From Phenylobacterium sp. NIBR 498073 (GTDB taxonomy: Bacteria; Pseudomonadota; Alphaproteobacteria; Caulobacterales; Caulobacteraceae): DNA of 64,000 nucleotides. Below are positions 54,212 to 64,000 of this stretch, one piece after another (the first letter of the stretch is position 1; every line of letters begins with the position of its first letter). Below the pieces are notes generated by a model. That model did not search any database. It was given only the letters and a program-made list of their open reading frames with translations, and had not been told where the DNA came from. Made by a program: the position numbers and the translations under genes. The stretch is from NCBI RefSeq assembly GCF_027286305.1, contig NZ_CP114599.1, positions 3,505,001 to 3,569,000 on the forward strand. The letters run 5' to 3'.

Positions 54212-55642
54212 CTAAGACCGATAGTCGCCGTTGATCGCGACGTACTGCTTGGTCAGGTCGCAGGTCCACATGGTCGCCGAGGCGCGGCCGACGCCGACGT
54301 CCACCGACACCTCCAGCTCCTGGTTCTTCATGTAGGCGCTCATCTTGGCCTCGTCGTAGGTCGGCGAGATGAGGCCGTCCTGCGCGGCGACCAGCGGTCC
54401 GAACTGCACCTTCACCCGGTCGCGGTCGATCGGCTCGTCGGCGCGGCCCACGGCCATGACGATCCGACCCCAGTTGGCGTCCTCGCCGGCGAAGGCGGTC
54501 TTGACCAGCGGGCTCTCGCAGATCGTGCGGGCGATCTTGCGGGCGCTGGCCGAGCTCTCGGCCCCGGTCACCGTGACCTTCACGAACTTGCTGGCGCCCT
54601 CGCCGTCGCGGACCAACTGCAGCGCCAGGTCCATCAGCACAGCCTCCAGCTTCTCGCGGAAGTCGGCCAGCCGCCGGTCGCCGGCGCGGGTGATGCTCGG
54701 CGCGCTGGACTGGCCGGTGGCGAACAGCAGCAGGGTGTCGTTGGTGGAGCGGTCGCCGTCCACCGTCACCGCGTTGAAGCTGTTGCGCGTGTAGAGGCTG
54801 GCCAGGGTCTGCAGCGCCGTCGAGGAGATCTTCGCGTCGGTGGCCACGAAGGCCAGCATAGTCGCCATGTCGGGCGCGATCATGCCCGAGCCCTTGGCGA
54901 TGCCGGCGATGCGCACCTTCTCACCGTCGATAGTCGCCTCGGCATAGGCGCCTTTCGGGAAGGTGTCGGTGGTCATAATCGCCCGCGCCGCGCCGGCCCA
55001 GCCGTCATCGGTCAGCTTGGCTTCCACGTCGGGCAGCCGGTGGGCGATCTTGGTGTCGTCCAGCAGCACGCCGATCACCCCGGTCGAGGCGACCATCACG
55101 TCGCGCTGGCGGCAGTCGAAGCGCTTGGCCACGGCCGAGGCCACCCGCCGCACCGCGTCCGCGCCTGGCTTGCCGGTGAAGGAGTTGGCGCAGCCGGCGT
55201 TGACCACCAGGGCGCGCACATCGGCGCCCTTGGTCATTTCCAGATGCTTCTTGCACCAGTCGACCGGCGCCGAGCCGATGCCGTGGCGGGTGAACACGCC
55301 CGCGCCGGCCGTGCCCTTGGCGAAGCGCATGACCAGCAGGTCCTCGCGCTCGTGCTTGTAGAATCCGGCCCGGCCGGTCGCCAGCTGCACGCCGGGGATC
55401 GGCGGGATCTGCGGGAACGGCACGGCCAGCGGCGAAACCGGCAGCGCGCCCTTCGCGGGCTTGGGCTCCTCGGCCTTGGCCGCAGGTTCGGTCTTCTTGG
55501 CGGCGCGCTTGATGGCGGTCGCCAGCGGGTCGACGATGGCGCCGGCCAGCGCCTCGACGGGCTTGGCGGCGGCTTCCAGCGCCTTGCCGGCGGTGGACTT
55601 GATCGGGGCGGCCTTCTTCGGGGCGGCGGGGGTCTTGGTCAT
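54212..55642 (-). CDS. argJ: Glutamate N-acetyltransferase / amino-acid acetyltransferase with long N-terminal extension
   Basis: ArgJ transfers acetyl from N-acetylornithine to glutamate in the cyclic arginine pathway. The 476-residue product contains the autocleavage site in KGSGMIAPDMATMLAF, where the chain splits before the Thr, and the conserved VNAGCANSFTG. The first 65 residues are Ala/Lys/Pro-rich with no counterpart in normal ArgJ, which starts near LPVSPLAVPFPQ. The ATG overlaps the preceding stop as ATGA, so this start is likely real. No second start with a good ribosome site is seen at the core boundary. Confidence 0.94.
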   Translation of the reverse strand: MTKTPAAPKKAAPIKSTAGKALEAAAKPVEALAGAIVDPLATAIKRAAKKTEPAAKAEEPKPAKGALPVSPLAVPFPQIPPIPGVQLATGRAGFYKHEREDLLVMRFAKGTAGAGVFTRHGIGSAPVDWCKKHLEMTKGADVRALVVNAGCANSFTGKPGADAVRRVASAVAKRFDCRQRDVMVASTGVIGVLLDDTKIAHRLPDVEAKLTDDGWAGAARAIMTTDTFPKGAYAEATIDGEKVRIAGIAKGSGMIAPDMATMLAFVATDAKISSTALQTLASLYTRNSFNAVTVDGDRSTNDTLLLFATGQSSAPSITRAGDRRLADFREKLEAVLMDLALQLVRDGEGASKFVKVTVTGAESSASARKIARTICESPLVKTAFAGEDANWGRIVMAVGRADEPIDRDRVKVQFGPLVAAQDGLISPTYDEAKMSAYMKNQELEVSVDVGVGRASATMWTCDLTKQYVAINGDYRS

Positions 55643-56625
55643 GGCTGGGCGGCCTTGGCTGGGGCGGCGGACGCGGCCGGGGCGGCCTTCGTCGCGGGAG
55701 TTTGCGGAGCGGTCTTCGGGGCGTCGGCGGGTTCCTTCGGCTGGCCCGGCACGTCTTGCGGCGCGCCGATCAGCGTCTGGACCTTCGCCCGGCTTCGGAG
55801 CTTCTCCAGCAGGTCGCGGACCTGGTCATAGGTCAGAAAGCGCACGATCTGCGGCCGCGCGGCCTCGAAGGTGATCGGCTGCTCCAGCCGCCGGTCCTCG
55901 ATCTTCAGGATCGCCCAGCCGCCCTCGATCGCGAACGGGCCGACGATGTCGCCGGCCTTGCCGGTCTTCAGGTTGGCCGCATAGGCCTCGGGCATGACGT
56001 CGACCGTAAAATAGCCGAGGTCGCCGCCGTTGAACCGCGTCGCCGCGTCAGTGGAGCGTTCCATGGCCAGGGCGTCGAACGAGGCGCCGGTGGTCAGCAG
56101 CTTGCGCACCGCCGCGGCCTCAGGCTCGGTGGCCACGACGATCTGGCGGGCGCGGATCTCCTCCGACTGCTTGGCCAGCTTCAGTTGCTCCTGGTAGAGG
56201 CCGCGGATGGCGTTGTCGTTGACCGCGTCCGAGACCACGCTTTCCACCAGCATGTCGCCCAGGATGCGCTCGCGCGCCGCGGCCAGCCGCTTCTGGGCCA
56301 CCGGGTCCTTGTCGAGCTTGCGGTTCAGCGCCTCGGCGGCCAGCAGCTTCTGGTCGACCACCTCGTCCAGCACCCGGCGGAACAGGTCCGAGGAGACGTC
56401 CAGCGGCTCCCCGTCGCCGATCAGCCCCTGGGCCACCGCCTCGCGCTTGACGTCCGAGGCCCACACCGTCTTGCCGTCGACCTTGGCGACGGCGGTGTCG
56501 CCAGGCGCGGGCGCGCCCTCGGTCCCGCCGCGATCGCCGCAGGCGACCAGCAACGTCGCGGCGACCAGCATGACTGCGGCCAGCGCCAGCGCGTTCGGGA
56601 CGCGACGGAAGGCGGAGTTCGTCAT
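55639..56625 (-). CDS. PpiC-type peptidyl-prolyl isomerase, lipoprotein
   Basis: ATG 56625 gives 328 residues with a lipobox LLVACGD (C29), so a periplasmic lipoprotein anchored in a membrane. A SurA-like N-terminal helical part (about 45-170) precedes a parvulin domain (about 175-275: IRARQIVVATEPEAAAVRKLL, FNGGDLGYFTVDVMPEAY). The tail is Ala/Pro/Lys-rich. Such enzymes help outer-membrane proteins fold. It overlaps argJ by ATGA, a coupling also seen in Caulobacter relatives, and is divergent from the thiolase. Confidence 0.87.
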   Translation of the reverse strand: MTNSAFRRVPNALALAAVMLVAATLLVACGDRGGTEGAPAPGDTAVAKVDGKTVWASDVKREAVAQGLIGDGEPLDVSSDLFRRVLDEVVDQKLLAAEALNRKLDKDPVAQKRLAAARERILGDMLVESVVSDAVNDNAIRGLYQEQLKLAKQSEEIRARQIVVATEPEAAAVRKLLTTGASFDALAMERSTDAATRFNGGDLGYFTVDVMPEAYAANLKTGKAGDIVGPFAIEGGWAILKIEDRRLEQPITFEAARPQIVRFLTYDQVRDLLEKLRSRAKVQTLIGAPQDVPGQPKEPADAPKTAPQTPATKAAPAASAAPAKAAQP

Positions 56626-56775
56626 TGTCGACGTACCTCGTGTGCGAAAACCGCCCGCAGGCGCTTGCCCGTCCCTAGCCAACTCGGCGCGGGGATGCAA
56701 AGGTCGCGCCCGATCTAAAGCCGCCCGGACCGGATAACAGCCGTTGCGGCCTCATTTTTTCGGAGGAATCATTTC

Positions 56776-57948
56776 ATGACGCGTGAAGCCGTAATCGTCT
56801 CCTACGCTCGGACCGGGATGGCCAAGTCCCAACGGGGCGGGTTCAACATGACCCCGACCGTCACCATGGCCGCCCACGCGATCAAGCATGCGGTCGAGCG
56901 CTCGGGCGTCGACAAGGCCGCCGTCGAAGACGTGATCCTCGGCAACGTGGCGCACGGCGCCGGCAACCTGGGCCGTCAGGCCGCGCTGCTGGCCGGCCTG
57001 CCGATCACCACCTCGGGCGTTACCGTCAACCGCTTCTGCTCGTCGGGCCTGCAGACCATCGCCACCGCGGCCAACTACATCCGCAACGACGGCGCTGAAG
57101 TCGCCATCGGCGCCGGCGTCGAATCGCTGTCCTTCCCGGGCGGCGGCGGCGGCGGCGACAACTTCGACAAGAACCTGGTCGCGCAGTATCCGGCCATCTT
57201 CATGCCGATGATCGACACCGCCGACATCGTCGCCGAGCGCTACAAGGTCAGCCGCGAAGTCCAGGACGAGTACAGCCTGGAATCCCAGCGCCGCATGGCC
57301 GCCGCCCAGCAAGCCGGCAAGTTCAAGGACGAGATCGTCCCGCTCGCGACCAAGATGAAGGTCGTGAACAAGGAAACCAAGGAAGAGAGCATCGTCGACT
57401 ACGTGGTCGACCGCGACGAGTGCAACCGTCCGGACACCACCATCGAAGGCCTGCGCAAGCTCCAGCCGGTCCGCGGCGAAGGCAAGTTCATCACCGCCGG
57501 CAACGCTTCGCAGCTGTCGGACGGCGCCGCCGCCGTGGTGCTGATGGAAGCCAAGGCTGCTTCGAAGGCCGGTCTCGAACCGCTCGGCGCCTTCCGCGGC
57601 TGGGCCGTCGCCGGCTGCGCCCCCGACGAAATGGGCATCGGCCCGGTGTTCGCCGTTCCGCGTCTGCTGGAGCGTCACGGCCTGAAGGTTGACGACATCG
57701 ACATCTGGGAACTGAACGAAGCCTTCGCCTCGCAGTGCGTCTATTCGCGCGACAAGCTCGGCATCGACCCGGAAAAGTACAACGTCAACGGCGGCTCGAT
57801 CGCTATCGGCCACCCCTACGGCATGACCGGCGCGCGTCTGACCGGCCACATCCTGCAGGAAGGCAAGCGCCGCGGCGCCAAGTGGGGCGTTGTCACCATG
57901 TGCATCGGCGGCGGCATGGGCGCCGCAGGCCTGATTGAAATCTACTGA
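56776..57948 (+). CDS. Acetyl-CoA C-acyltransferase (thiolase)
   Basis: The 390-residue product has the nucleophile C88 (NRFCSSG), H346 ([11 protein letters not shown]) and C376 (TMCIGGGMG), the full thiolase set. It may act in acetoacetyl-CoA formation or in fatty-acid beta-oxidation. FadA-type partners are not nearby. GGAGGA lies eight bases before the ATG. The last codons lie in a 12-bp hairpin that spans the stop codon, and an apparent copy of the C-terminus lies 70 bases downstream. Confidence 0.93.
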   Translation: MTREAVIVSYARTGMAKSQRGGFNMTPTVTMAAHAIKHAVERSGVDKAAVEDVILGNVAHGAGNLGRQAALLAGLPITTSGVTVNRFCSSGLQTIATAANYIRNDGAEVAIGAGVESLSFPGGGGGGDNFDKNLVAQYPAIFMPMIDTADIVAERYKVSREVQDEYSLESQRRMAAAQQAGKFKDEIVPLATKMKVVNKETKEESIVDYVVDRDECNRPDTTIEGLRKLQPVRGEGKFITAGNASQLSDGAAAVVLMEAKAASKAGLEPLGAFRGWAVAGCAPDEMGIGPVFAVPRLLERHGLKVDDIDIWELNEAFASQCVYSRDKLGIDPEKYNVNGGSIAIGHPYGMTGARLTGHILQEGKRRGAKWGVVTMCIGGGMGAAGLIEIY

Positions 57949-57958
57949 TTTCAATCAG
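57931..57958. repeat. Hairpin across the thiolase stop codon
   Basis: CTGATTGAAATC (57931-57942) and GATTTCAATCAG (57947-57958) are perfect 12-base arms around the loop TACT, which holds the last sense codon and the first base of the stop. A second hairpin, GCCGAAATCGC/GCGATTTCGGC, follows at 57989-58015. Confidence 0.8.
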
Positions 57959-58010
57959 GACGGCCGTCGGCGCCCATCACTCAATGTGGCCGAAATCGCT
58001 CATCGCGATT

Positions 58011-58043
58011 TCGGCGGGCGCGGCGGGTCTCATCGAGATCTGA
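58011..58043 (+). pseudogene. Apparent remnant of a second thiolase C-terminus
   Basis: Read rightward this encodes [10 protein letters not shown] and [11 protein letters not shown] (58017-58040) equals the thiolase C-terminus at 57919-57942, and all six base differences across the eight codons fall at third positions. That pattern is expected of diverged coding sequence. Upstream codons do not match. The fragment is very short, so chance is not excluded. Confidence 0.4.
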
Positions 58044-58071
58044 TGAGTCAGGCCCACACGCCAAATGATCA

Positions 58072-58098
58072 GGCCCTTCCCTCGTGGGAGGGCCTTTT
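58072..58098 (+). terminator. Intrinsic terminator downstream of the thiolase
   Basis: GGCCCTTCCC (58072-58081), loop TCGT, GGGAGGGCC (58086-58094) with one bulge, then TTTTCTTTT. It ends the thiolase transcript before the secA promoter. Confidence 0.88.
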
Positions 58099-58142
58099 CT
58101 TTTGGCGCACGCAGTCGTTAGCGCTCTCACCCGCGCGCCGCG

Positions 58143-58170
58143 TTGACACTGGCATGGGTGCTGCTTAAGT
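58143..58170 (+). promoter_or_regulatory. Probable secA promoter
   Basis: TTGACAC (58143-58149), 13-base spacer, GCTTAAGT (58163-58170). The first box fits the Caulobacter housekeeping -35 well and the spacing is in range; the second box is a partial match to GCTANAWC. It lies about 95 bases before the secA start. Confidence 0.55.
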
Positions 58171-58264
58171 CTCGCGCGCCCTGAAAAGAGCGGAATTTCC
58201 GGGCAGGCGAGCAGGCTTAGAGGCGCCGCCGTCGGGCCCTCCCGCGAATCCGGAACGATTTCCC

Positions 58265-61027
<2,763 letters not shown>

Positions 61028-61040
61028 GGGACCCGAGCAG

Positions 61041-61826
61041 ATGGCCGACTTCCTCTTCCAGGTCGACGGCTTCTGCCCAGTCTGCGAACTCCCCGCCACC
61101 TTCGCGGCCAGGGATCCCTGGCTGCGGGACCACTTCCTCTGCCAGACCTGCAACGCCCAGCCGCGTGAGCGGGCGCTGTTCTCAGTTCTGACCCAGCTGC
61201 GGCCCAACTGGCGCGAGCTGGCGATCCACGAAAGCTCGCCCGGCACCGCCGCCAGCCGCCGCCTGGCCGAGCAGGCGCCGGGCTACCGGGCCAGCCAGTA
61301 CGATCCCTCGATCCCCTGGGGCTCGACCCATCCGGCCGGCGGCTGGCGGGCTGAGGACCTCGAGCGCCAGACCTTCGCCGACGCCAGCTTCGACCTCGTC
61401 GTCACCCAGGACGTCATGGAGCACGTCTTCGCCCCCGACCTGGCCCTGCGCGAAATCGCCCGCACCCTGAAGCCGGGCGGTCTGCACGTCTGCACCGTGC
61501 CGATCGTGAACAAGGAAAAGCCGTCCGTCCGCCGCGCCGCGCGCCGCGCCGACGGCAGCGTCGACCACCTGCTGGAGCCGGTCTACCACGGCAATCCAAT
61601 GGACCCGAACGGCTCGCTGGTGACCATCGACTGGGGCTACGACATCGCCGCCTACTGGGACTCGGTCAGCGGCCTGACCACCACCATCTGGACCATCGAG
61701 GACCTCGGCCGCGGCATCCAGGCCGAGTACATAGAGGTGCTGGTGTCGCGCAAGGCGGGCCTGCCCGATCTGACCGGCGACGTTCGGCCGACCCGCAAGG
61801 GCCTGTTCGGCAAACTCTTCGGCTAG
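61041..61826 (+). CDS. SAM-dependent methyltransferase with N-terminal zinc ribbon
   Basis: The 261-residue product opens with two CxxC pairs (C12/C15 in GFCPVC and C34/C37 in FLCQTC), a probable zinc ribbon. A methyltransferase core follows, with the acidic loop QDVMEHVF and LKPGGLHVCTVP. Motif I is not of the usual GxGxG form (IHESSPGTAASRRL). It begins 14 bases after secA and is probably co-transcribed, but there is no known functional link. The substrate is unknown. Confidence 0.82.
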   Translation: MADFLFQVDGFCPVCELPATFAARDPWLRDHFLCQTCNAQPRERALFSVLTQLRPNWRELAIHESSPGTAASRRLAEQAPGYRASQYDPSIPWGSTHPAGGWRAEDLERQTFADASFDLVVTQDVMEHVFAPDLALREIARTLKPGGLHVCTVPIVNKEKPSVRRAARRADGSVDHLLEPVYHGNPMDPNGSLVTIDWGYDIAAYWDSVSGLTTTIWTIEDLGRGIQAEYIEVLVSRKAGLPDLTGDVRPTRKGLFGKLFG

Positions 61827-61872
61827 TCGCCCCAGGCTGCTAGGCTCGCCCGATAAAGGGAGGAGCCAGACC

Positions 61873-63012
61873 ATGGCCGACGGTGCAGTTCAGGGTCTCG
61901 TCCACGACAAGTACGCGGGCGCGCGCGCGGCGTTTGAAGCCAATCTCGACAGCGGCGCCGACATCGGCGCCTCGTTCTGCGCCACGGTTGAGGGCGAGAC
62001 CGTGGTCGACCTCTGGGGCGGCTTCGCCGACGAGGCCCGCACCCGCCCGTGGCAGCGCGACACCATCGTCAACGTCTACTCGACCACCAAGACGATGACC
62101 GCCCTGACCGCCCTGCTGCTGGCCGACCGCGGCGAGCTCGACTTCGACGCCCCGGTCGCCCGCTACTGGCCGCAGTTCGCCGCCGGCGGCAAGGAAGCCG
62201 TCAAGGTCAGCCACCTGATGAGCCACTCGGCGGGCCTCTCGGGCTGGAAGGAGCCGCTGGTCAAGGAGGATCTCTACGACTGGGACAAGGTCACCGCCCT
62301 GCTGGCGGCCCAGGCCCCGTTCTGGGAGCCGGGCACGGCCCCCGGCTATCATGCCCTGACCCAGGGCTATCTGGTCGGCGAAGTCGTGCGCCGCATCACC
62401 GGCAAGAGTCTGGGCACAGTGTTTCGCGAGGAGATCGCCGAGCCGCTCGGCGCCGACTTCCACATCGGCCTGCCGGCCTCGGAGGACGCCCGCGTCGCCG
62501 AGCTGATCGCCCCGCCCCCGGCCGAGGCCGGTCTCGGCGCCGGGCCGCGGAGCGAACTGCAGGCCAACATGTCCGACAACCCGCCGCTTGAGGTCTCGGA
62601 AACCCGCACCCGCGCCTGGCGCGGCGCGGAGATCCCGGCCGCCGGGGGAACCGGCAACGCCCGCTCGGTGGCCGAGGTGCAGTCCCTGCTGGCCAACGGC
62701 GGCGTCGCCAAGGGCAAGCAGATCCTGTCGGAAGCCGGCTGCCGCAAAGCGCTGGAGCTGCAGATCGAAGGGCCCGACCTGATCCTCGGCATCCCCGCCC
62801 GCTTCGGCATGGGCTTCGGCCTCGCCGGCGGAGCGGTGCCGCTGCCCAACCCCAACACCATCTACTGGGGCGGCTATGGCGGCTCGCTGGTGATCATCGA
62901 CATGGATGCGCGCACGACCTTCGCCTACGCCATGAACAAGATGGCGGGCACCACGACCGGCGACATGCGCGCCTTCAGCCTGGCCATGGCGATGTGGGAA
63001 GCATTGGGCTGA
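61873..63012 (+). CDS. Serine beta-lactamase-like hydrolase (EstB/class C type)
   Basis: The 379-residue product has the S-x-x-K motif S70-TTK73 and a Tyr at 159 (GYHALTQGY) in the second active-site element. The third element is represented by a segment such as WGGYGGS near the C-terminus. Members are usually carboxylesterases or peptidases rather than true beta-lactamases. No signal peptide is seen. GGGAGGAG lies about ten bases before the ATG. Confidence 0.86.
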   Translation: MADGAVQGLVHDKYAGARAAFEANLDSGADIGASFCATVEGETVVDLWGGFADEARTRPWQRDTIVNVYSTTKTMTALTALLLADRGELDFDAPVARYWPQFAAGGKEAVKVSHLMSHSAGLSGWKEPLVKEDLYDWDKVTALLAAQAPFWEPGTAPGYHALTQGYLVGEVVRRITGKSLGTVFREEIAEPLGADFHIGLPASEDARVAELIAPPPAEAGLGAGPRSELQANMSDNPPLEVSETRTRAWRGAEIPAAGGTGNARSVAEVQSLLANGGVAKGKQILSEAGCRKALELQIEGPDLILGIPARFGMGFGLAGGAVPLPNPNTIYWGGYGGSLVIIDMDARTTFAYAMNKMAGTTTGDMRAFSLAMAMWEALG

Positions 63013-63067
63013 GACGGCGCGCCCGTACGCGCCGCCTCAGCCCTCAGGCTTCTAGGATGGCCAGATC

Positions 63068-63532
63068 CTAGTCGCCTTTCTTCTTCTCGGCCGCGGTGAC
63101 CACGCCGTCGCCGTCGCCGTCCTGTTCGGCGAAGGCGCGCAGGCCCGAGGCCTCGAATTCGGCCGGCGTCATCTTGCCGTCCTTGTCGCTGTCGAGGACG
63201 CCGAAACGGACATGCGCCTGGCGCATCTGGCGCACGCGCTGCTCTTCCTTGCGCTCGGCGCTCTCGTTCGAGGCGGCCAGCTGGGCGGTCAGGCGGCCCT
63301 CGTACTCGCCGACATACTCGGCCTCCGTCAGGACGCCGTCCTTGTCGGCGTCCATGGCCGCGAAGCGCTGGTCGCGGACAGTCTTGAACTCGGCGGCGGT
63401 CACCTTGCCGTCCTTGTCGAGATCGTAGTCGGTGACGAAGGCCGAATGCTCATGCGGCGCGGCCTGGGCCGAGGCCGCGCCCAGCGCCAGCAGCGCGGCG
63501 GTCATGGCGAGGGGAAGATGGATGCGGGTCAT
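63068..63532 (-). CDS. Exported EF-hand calcium-binding protein
   Basis: The 154-residue precursor has a signal peptide cut near AQA-APHEH (24) and four EF-hand loops: DLDKDGKVTAAE (37-48), DADKDGVLTEAE (61-72), DSDKDGKMTPAE (114-125) and DGDGDGVVTAAE (138-149). A charged helix joins the two pairs. It should bind calcium in the periplasm. It lies 11 bases downstream of the DUF4198 gene on the same strand and is probably co-expressed. Complementary CTAGGAT/ATCCTAG arms overlap its stop codon. Confidence 0.9.
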   Translation of the reverse strand: MTRIHLPLAMTAALLALGAASAQAAPHEHSAFVTDYDLDKDGKVTAAEFKTVRDQRFAAMDADKDGVLTEAEYVGEYEGRLTAQLAASNESAERKEEQRVRQMRQAHVRFGVLDSDKDGKMTPAEFEASGLRAFAEQDGDGDGVVTAAEKKKGD

Positions 63533-63543
63533 GTCGATCGGTC

Positions 63544-64000
63544 CTATTGGGTCGCTTCGAAGGTCAGGGTGTAGGAGTAGCTGCGGTACCGGGTCTCGGC
63601 CCCAGCCGGCGCCGCCGTGCGGTGGCGGATCAGCGCCAGATAGGTCCCGGCGTCCGGCGGGGTGATCGCGAACCGCCCCGCGGCGTCGGTGGTGATCTGG
63701 CCGGCAAGCTGCTTTTTGCCGTCATAGGCGCCGGCGCTGCGGAACACTTCGACATGGGCGCCGCTGACCGGCTTGCCCTCGAACAGCAGCTCGAAGCTGG
63801 CCGGCTGGGCCGCGAAGATCTCGCTCGGGTGGGTGATCGGGCGCAGCTCCAGGCTCTTGCCGGTCGGCGCCAGGGCGTCCGGGCTCGGCCCGCCGCGGGT
63901 CACATAGACTTCGGCCAGGGTCATGCTCTGCACGTCGACCAGCTCGGCGCCGGCCGGCTTGTCCTTGCCCTCGCTGATGATCCACTGGCCCTTGGCGTCA
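63544..64000 (-). CDS. DUF4198-type periplasmic protein, 5' end cut by the window
   Basis: The frame is open to the right edge, so the start lies beyond the window. The visible 151 residues contain the domain core PITHPSEIFAAQPASFELLFEGKPVSGAHVEVF (split by strands), then ITTDAAGRFAITPPDAGTYLALIRHR, an immunoglobulin-like beta sandwich ending in a YRSYSYTLTFEAT strand. DUF4198 (COG5266) proteins are periplasmic and often sit near metal-uptake genes. Here the partner is the EF-hand gene 11 bases downstream. Confidence 0.82.
   Translation of the reverse strand, partial: DAKGQWIISEGKDKPAGAELVDVQSMTLAEVYVTRGGPSPDALAPTGKSLELRPITHPSEIFAAQPASFELLFEGKPVSGAHVEVFRSAGAYDGKKQLAGQITTDAAGRFAITPPDAGTYLALIRHRTAAPAGAETRYRSYSYTLTFEATQ

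Overview
The window is 64 kb of GC-rich, densely packed chromosomal DNA from an alphaproteobacterium. It most probably belongs to the Caulobacterales (Phenylobacterium or Caulobacter type). The evidence is the gene content and order (ubiG divergent from lysC; ptsP-rodZ-LOG-ispG; prfA and prmC close together; comF-grxC-nitrilase-DUF1178; argJ-peptidyl-prolyl isomerase-secA), the DUF4167 protein, a ZnuD-like TonB receptor divergent from zur, intergenic repeats carrying GANTC sites (the CcrM methylation target), and promoters resembling the Caulobacter housekeeping consensus. No rRNA, tRNA, CRISPR array, prophage, transposase or integrase was found.

Layout. 1-9.3 kb: the end of an M23 peptidase gene, a regulator with two TetR-type DNA-binding domains, two small exported proteins, a zinc alcohol dehydrogenase, an alpha/beta hydrolase, and a leftward operon ubiG-FkbM methyltransferase-DCC protein-saccharopine dehydrogenase-like/DUF4166. 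9.4-18.3 kb: lysC (apparent CTG start), a leftward three-gene operon chained by GTGA overlaps with a divergent TetR gene and two tandem operator palindromes, an MFS pump divergent from a cysteine-containing HTH regulator, an acetyltransferase, and a hydrolase fused to a membrane domain. 18.5-31.2 kb: ptsP, rodZ, a LOG-family protein, ispG, two tandem paralogues of unknown function, prfA, yihY, a MOSC protein, prmC and a DUF4167 protein.

31.2-45.6 kb: a zinc-uptake TonB receptor and zur facing a pair of Zur-box palindromes, a GNAT enzyme with an attenuator-like leader, arfB, a lipoprotein, clpB, an S9 peptidase, a sulfatase, a FadL-type porin and an M20 peptidase. 45.6-58.1 kb: DUF1178, nitrilase, grxC and comF, head to head with a methyltransferase; DUF4168; a P-loop kinase with oxyR; mutT; a DEAD-box helicase; argJ with a peptidyl-prolyl isomerase; a thiolase. 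58.2-64 kb: secA, two downstream enzyme genes, an EF-hand protein and a truncated DUF4198 gene.

The genes are mostly core metabolism, translation termination and rescue (prfA, prmC, arfB), protein quality control and export (clpB, secA, peptidyl-prolyl isomerase), zinc homeostasis and peroxide sensing. I saw no obvious large new system. The best leads are small: an attenuator-like leader before a YhhY-type acetyltransferase (34.4-34.5 kb), a strong orphan terminator beside oxyR (51.5 kb), what looks like a remnant of a second thiolase C-terminus (58.0 kb), an identical 10-mer at both start codons of a divergent regulator/efflux pair (15.3 kb), and a CTG-initiated lysC. Everything here comes from reading the sequence; no database search was run.
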